Shown: piece after piece, positions 49,938 through 60,258 of the stretch | Position numbering within the stretch: the stretch's first letter is position 1 | Layout of the letters: the number at the start of each line of letters is the position of its first letter | Assembly: GCF_026212465.1 (NCBI RefSeq) | Contig: NC_080048.1 | Coordinates: forward strand, 37,414,375-37,478,374 | Direction: 5' to 3' | DNA: 64,000 nucleotides | Source of the DNA: Amaranthus tricolor | Taxonomy: Eukaryota; Streptophyta; Magnoliopsida; Caryophyllales; Amaranthaceae | The notes under the pieces: generated by a model | What the model was told of the DNA's origin: nothing | What the model saw: only the letters and a program-made list of their open reading frames with translations | Databases searched by the model: none | Made by a program: the position numbers and the translations under genes

Positions 49938-49949
49938 TTAATTTATGAT

Positions 49950-51240
49950 CTAAGATCCGCCATTGTACTTTAAGGTCTTGGGCAACGGACAAGTGAAGTT
50001 AGTCTTGAGTTTGAGGAACCACCAAGACTTTTAGATGTGTTGTTTGCACTTAAAATGGCTAGAACTCTTGTATTAATCATACTTTTAAATTGATCGAGTT
50101 TTTAACTTGCTATTGAGGTTGCACAATTTCTTATTAAATTATATTGGTCCTTAATTAAAGCACAATTTCTTTACATTTTTCTCTAATATGATTTTTAATG
50201 TAATGAGTTTGATTGTTCATATTAATGTCAATGGTGATATTTTAATTTTGTGGCATCATTATGTCATGTGAATAATAAGTTGTATATAATGTTTCAATTT
50301 GACTTAATTTCTCAATATTATGTGAATATTAATAAATACAAGATCATTATACCTCTTTTTAAGTGGGTAAAAGTACTACTAGGCGCTTAGAGTTGATACA
50401 CAATGACCTTTGTGATTTTCATAATTAGCATATATTAATAAATACAAGATCATTATAGCTGTTTTGGATAATTTTGAGCAAATAACAAATTTAAAAAGCA
50501 AATTAAATAGCGAATATGTTACACTGAATAAAACTTAGATAATTTCAATTTATAGAATTAAATAGAGCTTTAACTTTATAAACATGCTAAGATGACTTAG
50601 AATGAATAAAAGAAATGAGCATAAATGATCCATTATTATAATTAAACTAGTATCATCCATGAAACAAAAATCATTGAATAGCTCCATGATCCAATGATGT
50701 GGCGGAAAGAACAATCGTTACCATGGTGACAAATAGGAAGTATTTGACAAATGATTGTTGGTTGTTGGTTTTTTTAGTTGACTTATTTAACTAGTTGAAC
50801 GTAATCGCTTTTACACTAGATAAACCAAGTGGCTTATTCATTTGGGTTTTGTTACACAACCTAAAAGCCAAAAACCAAAAATCAAAAATCAATAAAAAAA
50901 GCACACACAAAATTATTTACCAAAAACACCCCTCATGATTTGAGTGATTAATTTTAAGAAGAAAATTAGGGTTTAGAGTATTTGGCAACCATAAGAGCTC
51001 CAAGTAACAAGAAAAAAAGATATAAACGACTTGAAATGCATTTTTATAAACTAAGTTGAACCTACCAAAACACATTGTGCAACTGAATAAGAAGACGGTG
51101 TCAATCTATTCGATAATAGAGTCGAGAGATGCAATTTTTGATAGGCGCGGTTTCATCAATAAAGAGGCCTGAAGACCCACTATAATGCACAAATAGTCAT
51201 GATTATTAACAAAGGATTGATCAAATTCCTAATACTAACC
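49950..51240. other. AT-rich intergenic DNA, no gene recognised
   Basis: Nothing convincing on either strand. Confidence 0.4.
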
Positions 51241-51461
51241 CAATAAGGATTGATCTTGAGGGTTCATACATCATATATCTACCAAAACTACAGACGAATA
51301 TGTGCAACCTACAAAACTCGAATACTCATCTTCCGAATGTGTGCAAATAAGCAGCACCAACACGATATACATGATCCGAGACCCCTAAGCAAACAATCAA
51401 ATCGAATCGAGAGTAATGGATTAATAAATGATCATAAAAAGAGCAGATTAAGAAGCACCTG

Positions 51462-51690
51462 TCGGCTGTCGATGATAACATTGACAAACCCTGATCCTTG
51501 ATCCTGTTTAGCATCAGTAACCTCTGAATGAGCTTGCCGCTTCAGTCATGCCAAGCAGCACAGGCCTTCGGGATCAAGCACATTAGCACAACAAGATATG
51601 CTGTTCTACACAGCAAACCAGTTCTGGTTGCTGCACCAAGTCCTCTTTGGGCTCGGAATCTGATTTTCATTTGGACCGGCTCCTAGTGCT
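51462..51690 (-). other. GC-richer island downstream of the PPR gene
   Basis: A stretch less AT-rich than its surroundings. On the minus strand it holds a 42-codon frame (ATG 51670-51668, TGA 51544-51542) starting MKIRFRAQRGLG, with a hydrophobic centre (AYLVVLMCLIP) and a Cys. A good donor, GACAG/GTGCTT, follows near 51462. It could be a 3' noncoding exon of the PPR transcript or a small separate transcript. No homologue is recognised. Confidence 0.25.
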
Positions 51691-52001
51691 CATATAATGA
51701 TCGGGTTCATGATTTGAGGTGATTCTCAAAAGAATCAAGAATCTACCCTCGTAAGTTGACATCATCAGCGTAATGAATGGAGAAACATGAATATGAGGCT
51801 AGACGTGCATGATCTTCACTTGTCGAAAAACAATAAGTAGAAGTTTACTATTTTCTGCTGATGATCCTTATATAGTGCATTTGCTTACACACAAAAACTC
51901 GCTTCAATAAGCTATTAATGAACAATTGTTTTGATCGAAGCCAATTTAGTTATACCTCTATGCAGCTGAATGAAGCATCGTGAATTATGATGCATTCAAG
52001 T

Positions 52002-52190
52002 AGAGGTGTTCACAACATTACCCAACGACCCGATATTTACCCGACCTTGTAACTGAGCCCGACTTGACCCGACTTCAAAATGAATTTAAAATATGTAAAA
52101 ACCAATATGGACACAGCACCCGATTTTTAACCGACCTGAAAGATCTGACCCGAAATCAACCCGATGACCCGAATCTACCATTATCATTAT
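52002..52190. repeat. dispersed repeat, GAGGTGTTCA family
   Basis: Starts GTAGAGGTGTTCACAACATT and contains ACCCGACTTCAAAATGAATT and AACCAATATGGACACAGCAC, matching the copy at 24640 closely. Confidence 0.6.
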
Positions 52191-52495
52191 CTTGCCATAT
52201 TCTCATGTCTACCTTCAATTATACATGTCTATATCCTCAAATCCTTGAGTAACTTCTTAAGGATTGACCTTTCTAAACGAATAAAACTTAAAGCTTTCAG
52301 TAAGTTTCTACAAACTGAAACGCGGAAAATATCAGGTCATTTGTATGTCGAAAGAGAAGTAGCACTGCTTAACTATGTACTCCCTTCCTCGTCCCTCGTT
52401 ACAAATACGGCTTGAGTAGAGTTCTTTACGATCATCCCATCTAAGACGTGGCTCCAGCCACAGCGATAACTCCAAAAACATTCCAAGTAATTCAC

Positions 52496-55400
52496 TCACC
52501 AATAGTCATTACACGAGCACGAACCACCCTCAAAACGATGAAACCGATATGCATCTCTCACAATAATTGTCCGGTTTGAGATACTAGAAACACACTTGAT
52601 CCAGTTATGGCAATCAGTACATACACGAAGATTTTTCATTACATGAAGAGGAACTGAACTCGATAAGCTCATTAGCCCATAAGCAATAGCAAGTCTTTCA
52701 CTATGAACATTGACAATTCCGTTCTTTTCTGCATCAATCGGAATGCTGTACTGATTTTGCACAAAACCAATTTCGGATGCACGCTTATCCAGATCCTCCA
52801 AGAAGCCATATATGTTATCTTTCAGAGGATGAAGATTATCACCCGCATAAAACGCATGAATAGTGTTTTTTACTTCAATCCAGCTACGGCCAGGCTCCTT
52901 CTTTACTCCTCTTTCTTTCATCATTTTTCTAGATTCGTCCATAAGGGCCCGATTTCTAGTCACTGCATACATATTTGACATGAGAACGTAGGTTGCTGAG
53001 TCCTCAGGTGCCAACTGTAACAAATGATGAGCAGCAAACTCTCCGATTTCTTTGTTCTTGTGAACAACACATGCCCTCAAAAGAGTTCTCCAAATATTTG
53101 CATCCGGTTTGATTGGCATATCTTCGGTAAATTTCCTAGCACGACTGAGTTGCCCCGCCCGCCCAAGAATATCAACAACACAGACATAATGTTCTTGTTT
53201 GGGAACCAAACCATACTCTTGGCTCATGGACTCAAAGTACACTAACCCCCTTTCCACTAACCCCACATGGCTACATGCTGATAATACTCCCAAAAATGTG
53301 ACAAGATTCGGTGCCACACCAACCCGTTTCATCTCATCGAAGATCTCCAGGACTTCGTCCCCACAACCATGCTGAGAATAAGCTGTTATCATCGCATTCC
53401 ATGTAACGTCATTTCTTTCGATCATTTCCGAAAACACTCTCCTAGCATCATCGATACACCCGCATTTTGCATACAGTGTGATTAAGGCATTTGAGGCCTC
53501 GGTTTCCATATGGTAACCAGTTTTAAATAGCTTTGCTTGTATCTGCTTCCCTTGTTTTACATTTGCCGTATTAGCAGCAGCACTGATCGAGGAACTGTAG
53601 GAAATCAGATTAGCTTCTATACCAGCTTCATTCATCAAATGGTATACTCTCAATGCATTTTCGGAGTGCCCACTTTGTGCAAAACCTGTAATCATTGCAT
53701 TCCATGATGTGTTATCTTTCACATCAATTTTCTCAAATGCACGATATGCTTCTTGAAGTCTTCCACATCTAGCGTAAAGGCTTACAAGCGCATTATTAAT
53801 CGAAAGATCATTAGAGTAACCAAGAACATACGATTGAGCATGAATTTGCCGACCATGGTATAGTGATTGAATTCCTGCACATGCACTGATTGCACTGGAC
53901 AATCCTATATTATCTGCTTGGACACCACGGCGTAACATCTCTTTAAAGAGCCTCAGAGCACGACCATACATCTCGTGCTGCCTATACCCAGAAATCATAG
54001 CTGTCCAGGTAACAACATCGTTTTCATTGAGCCTCATGAAAATCTTTTCAGCAGCATCCAGGTACCCGTGCTTAGCATACATATCTATAAGGACGCTGCT
54101 AACATATTCGTTGAACTGAAATCCTGTTTTAATGACTTGGGTATGAATCTGTTCTCCCAAATCTAAAGCTCCTTCATAGGTACATGTTCTAATCATGCTA
54201 GGATACGTATACTGATTAGGTTCCAACCCCTTCATCTGCATTCGCAAAAACATATGATAAGCTTCAGTTAGATTGCCAATCTGCCCATAAGCTACAAGCA
54301 TTACGTTCCACAGAACCACATTTTCCCTTTTGGTAGTAAGAAAATACTTGTGTGCAGTTCCAATATCAGAACATTTGACATAAAGATCTAGCAAAGACCC
54401 TTCAATGAGCACATCAGAGCAAAATCCCGCCTTGAGTGCATATGAATGAAGTTGAGTGCCCTTCTCAAGATCTCCAAGCAAAGCACACGCACTAACAAGG
54501 CTTGCCATGGTAACACAGTCAGGTTTTAACAAATCACGCTGCATTTTCTGCAGCAAGCAAAGAGCGTCAACACTAAATCCCTTCTGAGAAAGCCCTGAAA
54601 TTAGCGAATTAAACGATACTCCATCTTTGTGCTTCATCATCTCAAAAACCTTTTTAGCAGAAACAAAGTCTCCCCAACGAGAATAAAAGGTTACAAGCGC
54701 ATTGCACACAAAAGTTTCAGAAGCAAAACCCCACTTATAAATAAGGCCATGAAGTTCCTGCCCAACCTCAAATGCCTCAATCTTACTACAGGAACTCAAA
54801 ACACTAGATAAAGCATATGGCGTAGGGAGTATACCATGTGCATGCATTTCATCACAGAATAGTCGAATCGCTTGATTTTCTAATCCATTTTGAGATAACC
54901 CAGAAATTATAGCAACCCAAGTCACATTGTCCCTCTCACCTAAATTTTCAAAAACACATTTAGCATACTTGGTCATTCCATTCTTCGAGTACAAGTTGAT
55001 CAAAGGATTACTAACAAAACGACTACGATCAAACCCATACACAATAACCTTAGCATGTAACTGCTCTATAAACCAAAAATCAGCCTTTTCCCCATCACAT
55101 GCCCTGAACAAATTCGCGAATGTAAACTCATCCGGATCAACATTTTCATTCAACATCCGCAAAAACAATCCCAACAATTCCCTATTCAATTTTCTATCCA
55201 AAAGTCCGCACATAATCTTATTCCATGTAGAAACATGAACATTAATCCCTCTCTCAAGCATTTCATCAAAAAGTTTATGTGCATCCCAGAAATGATTATT
55301 GGAGATATAAAATTCCAACAGACGGTCACATAATTCAATATCTTGAGTAAAACCCGATTTTAAAATCAACCCATGAAACTTTCTGCAATCAAGCAATGAT

Positions 55401-55558
55401 CCAGAACAGGAATTTATCCATCCTTCTAAAAGCCACAAATAAGTTTGATAATTGGGACGAAAAGGGCTTTCATGTTGATTAAGTTCTGAGCGATGTTCAA
55501 CAAAAGCATGGCGAATAGCAGAGCTGCTTAAACTAGCTAACTTGAATCTTTTATTCAA
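52496..55558 (-). CDS. PPR protein with E and DYW domains (organelle RNA editing factor type)
   Basis: An intact single-exon frame of 1020 residues. After a short N terminus come about twenty PLS-class pentatricopeptide repeats (for example TWNAMITGFAQSG, NALVSLYARCGRLQEA, NDVTWNAMITAYSQHG), then E motifs and a complete DYW domain. The cytidine-deaminase signature is present: HSE at 952-954 and CTDC at 980-983, followed by a His. The protein ends exactly in CSCNDYW. Such proteins bind one or a few organelle transcripts and convert C to U. The closest relative I can name is the Arabidopsis At4g13650 type, about the same length. The ATG at 55558 follows a likely 5'UTR intron (about 55678-55571). 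The gene is divergent from tRNA-Asp 310 bp away. A truncated copy lies next to it. The editing target cannot be read by eye. Confidence 0.93.
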   Translation of the reverse strand: MNKRFKLASLSSSAIRHAFVEHRSELNQHESPFRPNYQTYLWLLEGWINSCSGSLLDCRKFHGLILKSGFTQDIELCDRLLEFYISNNHFWDAHKLFDEMLERGINVHVSTWNKIMCGLLDRKLNRELLGLFLRMLNENVDPDEFTFANLFRACDGEKADFWFIEQLHAKVIVYGFDRSRFVSNPLINLYSKNGMTKYAKCVFENLGERDNVTWVAIISGLSQNGLENQAIRLFCDEMHAHGILPTPYALSSVLSSCSKIEAFEVGQELHGLIYKWGFASETFVCNALVTFYSRWGDFVSAKKVFEMMKHKDGVSFNSLISGLSQKGFSVDALCLLQKMQRDLLKPDCVTMASLVSACALLGDLEKGTQLHSYALKAGFCSDVLIEGSLLDLYVKCSDIGTAHKYFLTTKRENVVLWNVMLVAYGQIGNLTEAYHMFLRMQMKGLEPNQYTYPSMIRTCTYEGALDLGEQIHTQVIKTGFQFNEYVSSVLIDMYAKHGYLDAAEKIFMRLNENDVVTWTAMISGYRQHEMYGRALRLFKEMLRRGVQADNIGLSSAISACAGIQSLYHGRQIHAQSYVLGYSNDLSINNALVSLYARCGRLQEAYRAFEKIDVKDNTSWNAMITGFAQSGHSENALRVYHLMNEAGIEANLISYSSSISAAANTANVKQGKQIQAKLFKTGYHMETEASNALITLYAKCGCIDDARRVFSEMIERNDVTWNAMITAYSQHGCGDEVLEIFDEMKRVGVAPNLVTFLGVLSACSHVGLVERGLVYFESMSQEYGLVPKQEHYVCVVDILGRAGQLSRARKFTEDMPIKPDANIWRTLLRACVVHKNKEIGEFAAHHLLQLAPEDSATYVLMSNMYAVTRNRALMDESRKMMKERGVKKEPGRSWIEVKNTIHAFYAGDNLHPLKDNIYGFLEDLDKRASEIGFVQNQYSIPIDAEKNGIVNVHSERLAIAYGLMSLSSSVPLHVMKNLRVCTDCHNWIKCVSSISNRTIIVRDAYRFHRFEGGSCSCNDYW

Positions 55559-55867
55559 AATTCTGTGAAGATTCTACATTCAAAAATACAGAAGAATAAA
55601 CCACTGAACTTCAAATAAATTCACATGAAAAGTTAAAAAATACCAAGTTAAATAGCTTTAACATAAAAAGTTTTACCTGGAGAGCACAAATGGTGGATTT
55701 TCCATGGAAATGGAAGGAATTATTAAGCAAGGAAATTGACAGCATTGATTTTGTTCGCCTTTCAATGGCGTGTTATTACTAATTACTATAACTTCAAGCT
55801 AACTAAACTATTTCCTACCATCACAGTTAACGATTAAAATATTATTGCTTTGACTTTGTATCATTCT

Positions 55868-55939
55868 GTCGTTGTAGTATAGTGGTAAGTATTCCCGCCT
55901 GTCACGCGGGTGACCCGGGTTCGATCCCCGGCAACGGCG
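55868..55939 (+). tRNA. tRNA-Asp (anticodon GUC), copy 1
   Basis: 72 nt. The acceptor GTCGTTG pairs with CAACGGC, discriminator G. The anticodon loop CTGTCAC gives GTC, and the T arm is CCGGG-TTCGATC-CCCGG. It is identical to the copy at 58840-58911. A short T run follows. Confidence 0.97.
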
Positions 55940-56099
55940 ATATAACTTTTTAAGAAATTCTACTTTTTTTTTTTGATTTTTTACGTGGTATATAAATTTT
56001 TTTTAATTTCACGTGGTGACTTAGAAGTTTCAACTGTTCTCTTCAGTAGACAAAAAGTTAAATTTTTTCTTTAATTAAATTCTTATTTCAAACAAATTT

Positions 56100-56400
56100 T
56101 CGAAAATATGACCAAAGTAGTGATCATGATGTCTATTTTTACTAAAAAAAAAGTTTTCATGAAGGTTAATAATAACGTAAATTTAACAAAAACGTTAACC
56201 TTTTTGCTATCAAGTGGAAAAGTTAAAAACTTAGAGTCATCACGCAAATTGAAAAAGCATTTCTCTACCAAGTGGAAAAGCCAAAAACTTAAGGTCGTCA
56301 GATGGATTTTTCATAACTTTTTAAAAAAATTGTGTTTGTTGAAATGATTTTTTTCTGTTAATAATAAGATTGTACTGAGAACATTTATATCCTTAACATC
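56100..56400. other. intergenic between tRNA-Asp 1 and the PPR copy
   Basis: AT-rich, with no gene. TCTACCAAGTGGAAAAGCCA and related AAGTGGAAAAGTTAAAAACTT blocks form a short imperfect direct repeat. Confidence 0.35.
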
Positions 56401-56408
56401 TTATGTCA

Positions 56409-56515
56409 TAATGTGGCTCCCACCTAAGATAGAATTTGTAGGTTAGATGTATCAAACTTACCTATGTTAGTTATCAGACCAACCAAAGGTTATTTCCATT
56501 GATTCTTGTTAGTGC
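56409..56515 (+). repeat. degenerate copy of the CSLA-intron repeat unit
   Basis: GGCTCCCACCTAAGATAGAA, then GTTAGATGTATCAAACTTACC and GGTTATTTCCATTGATTCTT follow the same order as the units at 42893-43548. Confidence 0.5.
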
Positions 56516-56639
56516 TTGTTTAAATGAAGTTCTTCAAACAAAATGCAATAAGCAATCTACAAAATCTTAAACTACAAAAAACCAAGCATACATTTGTAAA
56601 AAATGTTGAGCGAATGATTGATTTTGTCGAGTATTGCAT

Positions 56640-58520
56640 GCCTTTTATGCACGTTGCCAATGGGTGCAAACGGTTTACGTGCACCATACTTGCATAGTAA
56701 AATTCGTTTGCCACCAGTATTTACGTGGGAGCCTGACACGGACAGTCATCCTGATAAAGACAAGGATCACCAAATGGACCCATCTCCTCTCGAACCTTTG
56801 CAAAACCGGTAACCAATGCATTGTTATCTTTCACCTCGAGTCTATCAAATGCACGATAGGCGTCTTGAGGTCTTCCACATCTAGCATAAAGACCTACGAG
56901 AGCATTCTGAATAGCATCATCACCACAGTAACCAAGAACATAGGATTGGGCATGACTTTGCCGACCTTGGTTATATGCTCGAATTCCTGCACAAGCACTG
57001 ACTACACTCGACAATCCAATATTATCAGCTTGTATACCACGGCCTAACATCAGTTTGAAAAGCTTCAAAGCATACCCATACATCTCGAGCTGCCTATATC
57101 CAGTTATCATAGCCGTATAGGCAACGCTATTTTCACTGACCCCTAAGAAAATCTTTTCAGCAGCATTTAGGTTCCCGTGCTTCGCATACATATCTATAAG
57201 AACACTACTAACATACTCATTGAACTGAAATCCTGTAGTAATGACTTGGGTATGAAACTGTTTTCCCAAGTTTAGAGCTCCTTCCGAAGTTCTTGTGACC
57301 GGAGTTGCGTACAGATTAGGTTCCAAACCCTTCATCTGCATTCGCAAAAACATTACGTTCCATAGGACCAAATTCTCTATTTGGGTAGTAAGGAAATACT
57401 TGTATGAAGTTTCGAGATCAGACCGTTTAACATAAAGGTCTAGCAAAGACTCTTGAATGAGCATATCAGAGAAGAATCCCGCCTTGAGTGCATATGCGTG
57501 AAGTTGATGACCCTTCTCAATAGCTCCAATCGCAGAACATCCACTAATAAGGCTTGCCACTGTAACGCAGTCGGGTTCTAACATATCATACTGCATCATC
57601 TGTAGCAAACAAAGGGCATTAAAACTACAGCCAATCCGAACAAGCCCTGTCATAAGCGAATTATAGATCACTTCATCCCTATGCATCATCGTCTCAAAAA
57701 CTTTTACAGCGGAAATAAATTGTCCCCAATGAGAATAAAAGTTCACAAGCGTCTTGCACACAAAATCGTCGAAAGCATAACCCCACTTATAAAGAAAACC
57801 ATGAATTTCCTCTCCAAAAGTAAATGCCTCAGTCTTACCATAAGAATTCGAAACACTAGACAGAGCATGGATCTCGTCACATAATAGGCGAATAGCTTCT
57901 TCTCGGAATCCACTCTGAGATAATCTAAAAAGCATAGCAACCCAACTCACATTATCCCTCTCACCTAAGTTCTTAAAAATACATTTGGCATATTTTGTCA
58001 TTCCACTCTTCGAGTACAAATCGATCAAAGGATTACAAACAAAACGACTACGATCGAACCCATTAACAATGACTTTAGCATGTAACTGATCAGTACACCA
58101 AAAATCAGTCTTTTCCCCACCAGATTCCCTAAACAAATTTGCAAAAGTGAACTCATCCTGATAGACATTCTCACTCAACATACGCAAAAGCAATACCAAA
58201 CTAATATCCCTTTCAAGCATTTCATAAAACAGTTTATGTGCATCCCAGAAACAACCATTGGACTTACAAAATCCTAACAGCTGGTAATATAATTCAACAT
58301 CTTGACTAATACCTGCTTTAAACATCAACCCATGAAGTTTTCTGCAATCAAGTAATGACCAGGAACCCGAATCAATCCATCCTTTTATAAGCCACAAATA
58401 AGTTCGGTCATTACAACGAAAAGTGCTTCCATTTTGATCAAACCCAGAACGATGTTCAACAAATGAATGGAAGAGTCCAGAGCAGATTAATCTTGCTAAA
58501 TTGCGTCTTCCAATAATATT
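56640..58520 (-). pseudogene. truncated PPR copy with a TIC100-like scrap at its 3' end
   Basis: The copy follows the neighbouring PPR gene residue by residue from its N terminus (…FVEHRSGFDQNGS, WLIKGWIDSG) through about half the repeats, with one frame open from about 58520 to 56721. The start codon is missing: the position of the ATG reads AAT-ATT, and the first in-frame Met is internal (GLMFKAG). Several deletions remove whole groups of codons without shifting the frame. After KDNNALVTGFAK the PPR homology stops. The frame runs on into VREEMGPFGDP, which resembles VREERGPYGDP of TIC100 (63960-63930), and terminates at 56721. E and DYW domains are absent. It is probably a pseudogene, although the open frame leaves room for a shortened protein started from an internal Met. 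Confidence 0.75.
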
Positions 58521-58839
58521 TTTACCTAAATTCTACATCCAAAAATACACAATAGTAAATAACTCAAATTCAAACAAATAACATTAAAAAAATGTTGAAT
58601 TAAGAAAGTTGAAATTGCATATTGACAAATAGTATTACCTGGAGAGTATAAAGAGTAGAACTTCCATTAAAATGGAAGGATTTAAGCAAGGACATTCACA
58701 CCATTAATTTTGTCTACATTTTCTTACTTTCTTTTTTGATGGTTGTTCTTCCGTCTTTCAAAGGTAGTGCAATATTTTTTCTGAAAGGAAAGGTGGTATA
58801 ATACATATAACTTTTTAATTAAAAATTGATAAGTGACAA

Positions 58840-58911
58840 GTCGTTGTAGTATAGTGGTAAGTATTCCCGCCTGTCACGCGGGTGACCCGGGTTCGATCCC
58901 CGGCAACGGCG
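58840..58911 (+). tRNA. tRNA-Asp (anticodon GUC), copy 2
   Basis: Identical in sequence to 55868-55939, followed directly by a run of eight or more T (58913 on), a Pol III terminator. It is divergent from the PPR copy at nearly the same distance as copy 1 from its PPR gene. Confidence 0.97.
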
Positions 58912-59599
58912 ATTTTTTTTGTTTTTACAAAACAACTTAAATTTTGTATAAAAATAATAAATCTATATTTTACAAATGGAGTTTCTATTTTTAGGTACCA
59001 TTTCTAAAATAAAGAAACTGTTATTTTATTACTTTATATAGAAATTAATTATTTGATTTCATGTCAATGGAGATTGTTTTTGAATGAGTTAATTGACGTT
59101 ATATAAAAACATTATTTCAATAATATAACAATAATAACAATATCAAAATTCTTAAATGCAAAAGATTAGCGCAAATTATTTGATGGAATGCTTCCAAAAC
59201 TAATGTTTTGAATTAAGAAAATAGAACATGTTTTATTGAAATAGAATTATAGATTGTAATTCTAAATATATTCATGAAAAACACTTTTTATTTCGATAGT
59301 TACATTTGTCATATTTTTTTGTTTTGGACCTTGATATACGTATAGGTCTCCTCAACCCAAGGTTCTCATTGGTCGCAAGCTCGTAACCTTCTTTCGAGCT
59401 TATGGTCTTACAATTTTCTATCCCTCCTCAAATTCTAATCATAAAATTTTTTTATTTCTTTTATCTAGATTAAAATTAATTTGGTTCATACAACCAACTC
59501 CAATCTTTCTATTTATTTGTTGTTTTTACTCATTTATAGGGGTGTTCTTGTCTGTTAAGGCTTTTTTCTTTTTTTCTAAGAATTTATCTGTGAATTTTT

Positions 59600-59735
59600 C
59601 TCGAGCCGAAGAACTCCTTAGCCGCACTCTCCTCTATGGGTATGAACTGTCGCCGTCCTTCCCTTCTCAGACCCTGATCATAGTTGATACTATGACCGCA
59701 ATACACTGGGTATTAATGATGATCAACCGATCCCA
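59600..59735 (+). repeat. SINE-like dispersed repeat, 3' part
   Basis: Shares GCCGCACTCTCCTCTATGGG-like, TATGAACTGTCGCCGTCCTT, CAGACCCTGATCATAG and ATACACTGGGTATTAATGAT blocks with 15590-15720. Confidence 0.5.
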
Positions 59736-59863
59736 ATCTTTCGGGAACAAGATTCTAACATGAGCTCATCCTACTATAACACTCACTTTCTTTGTTGTAG
59801 TTGGGGTTGTGTGCAAATCCTCTAAATGGCAAACTCAGAAAGACAATGGAATAAAACATTGCC

Positions 59864-59865
<2 letters not shown>

Positions 59866-59896
<31 letters not shown>
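59866..59896. repeat. A31 homopolymer
   Basis: 31 consecutive A on the plus strand, downstream of the TIC100 coding end. Confidence 0.9.
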
Positions 59897-59899
<3 letters not shown>

Positions 59900-60258
59900 T
59901 TTCTTATGGAAGTTTGGGTTAAAAACTCTCCATGAACAATGTGCATATATTTCAGTGCGACTATAGGCAGACACTCCCACTGAAACAACCAAACACAGCA
60001 CAAACATTTTGAATGAAACATCAGGGAGATACAATAGCATAAACAATGTTCCAAAACTTTGCCTGTAAAAGTAAGACTTTAAATTGCACTCATCTAACAA
60101 ATCTTACATCTTTCCTTTTCGATACACGAAATGCACTACAATAATACAATAAACAAAAATGCGTAAATTCTCGAGTCTGCAATTTTTTCCGAGGCCAGAG
60201 CAAAATATAATCAGTAATTCAACTCATTACAGATGACAAACGTTTACCTTCAAATTTA

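Larger units (their letters stand above)
58925..60258. other. intergenic and TIC100 3' flank
   Basis: AT-rich DNA. It contains a SINE-like repeat at about 59600-59735 and an A31 run at 59866-59896. The TIC100 3'UTR probably covers roughly 60000-60258. No gene was seen. Confidence 0.4.

Noticed and set aside
58382..58397. start codon for the truncated PPR copy at 58397
   Set aside because: That position is a TTG inside conserved PPR sequence (TYLWLIKGW); homology continues upstream, so it is not a real start.
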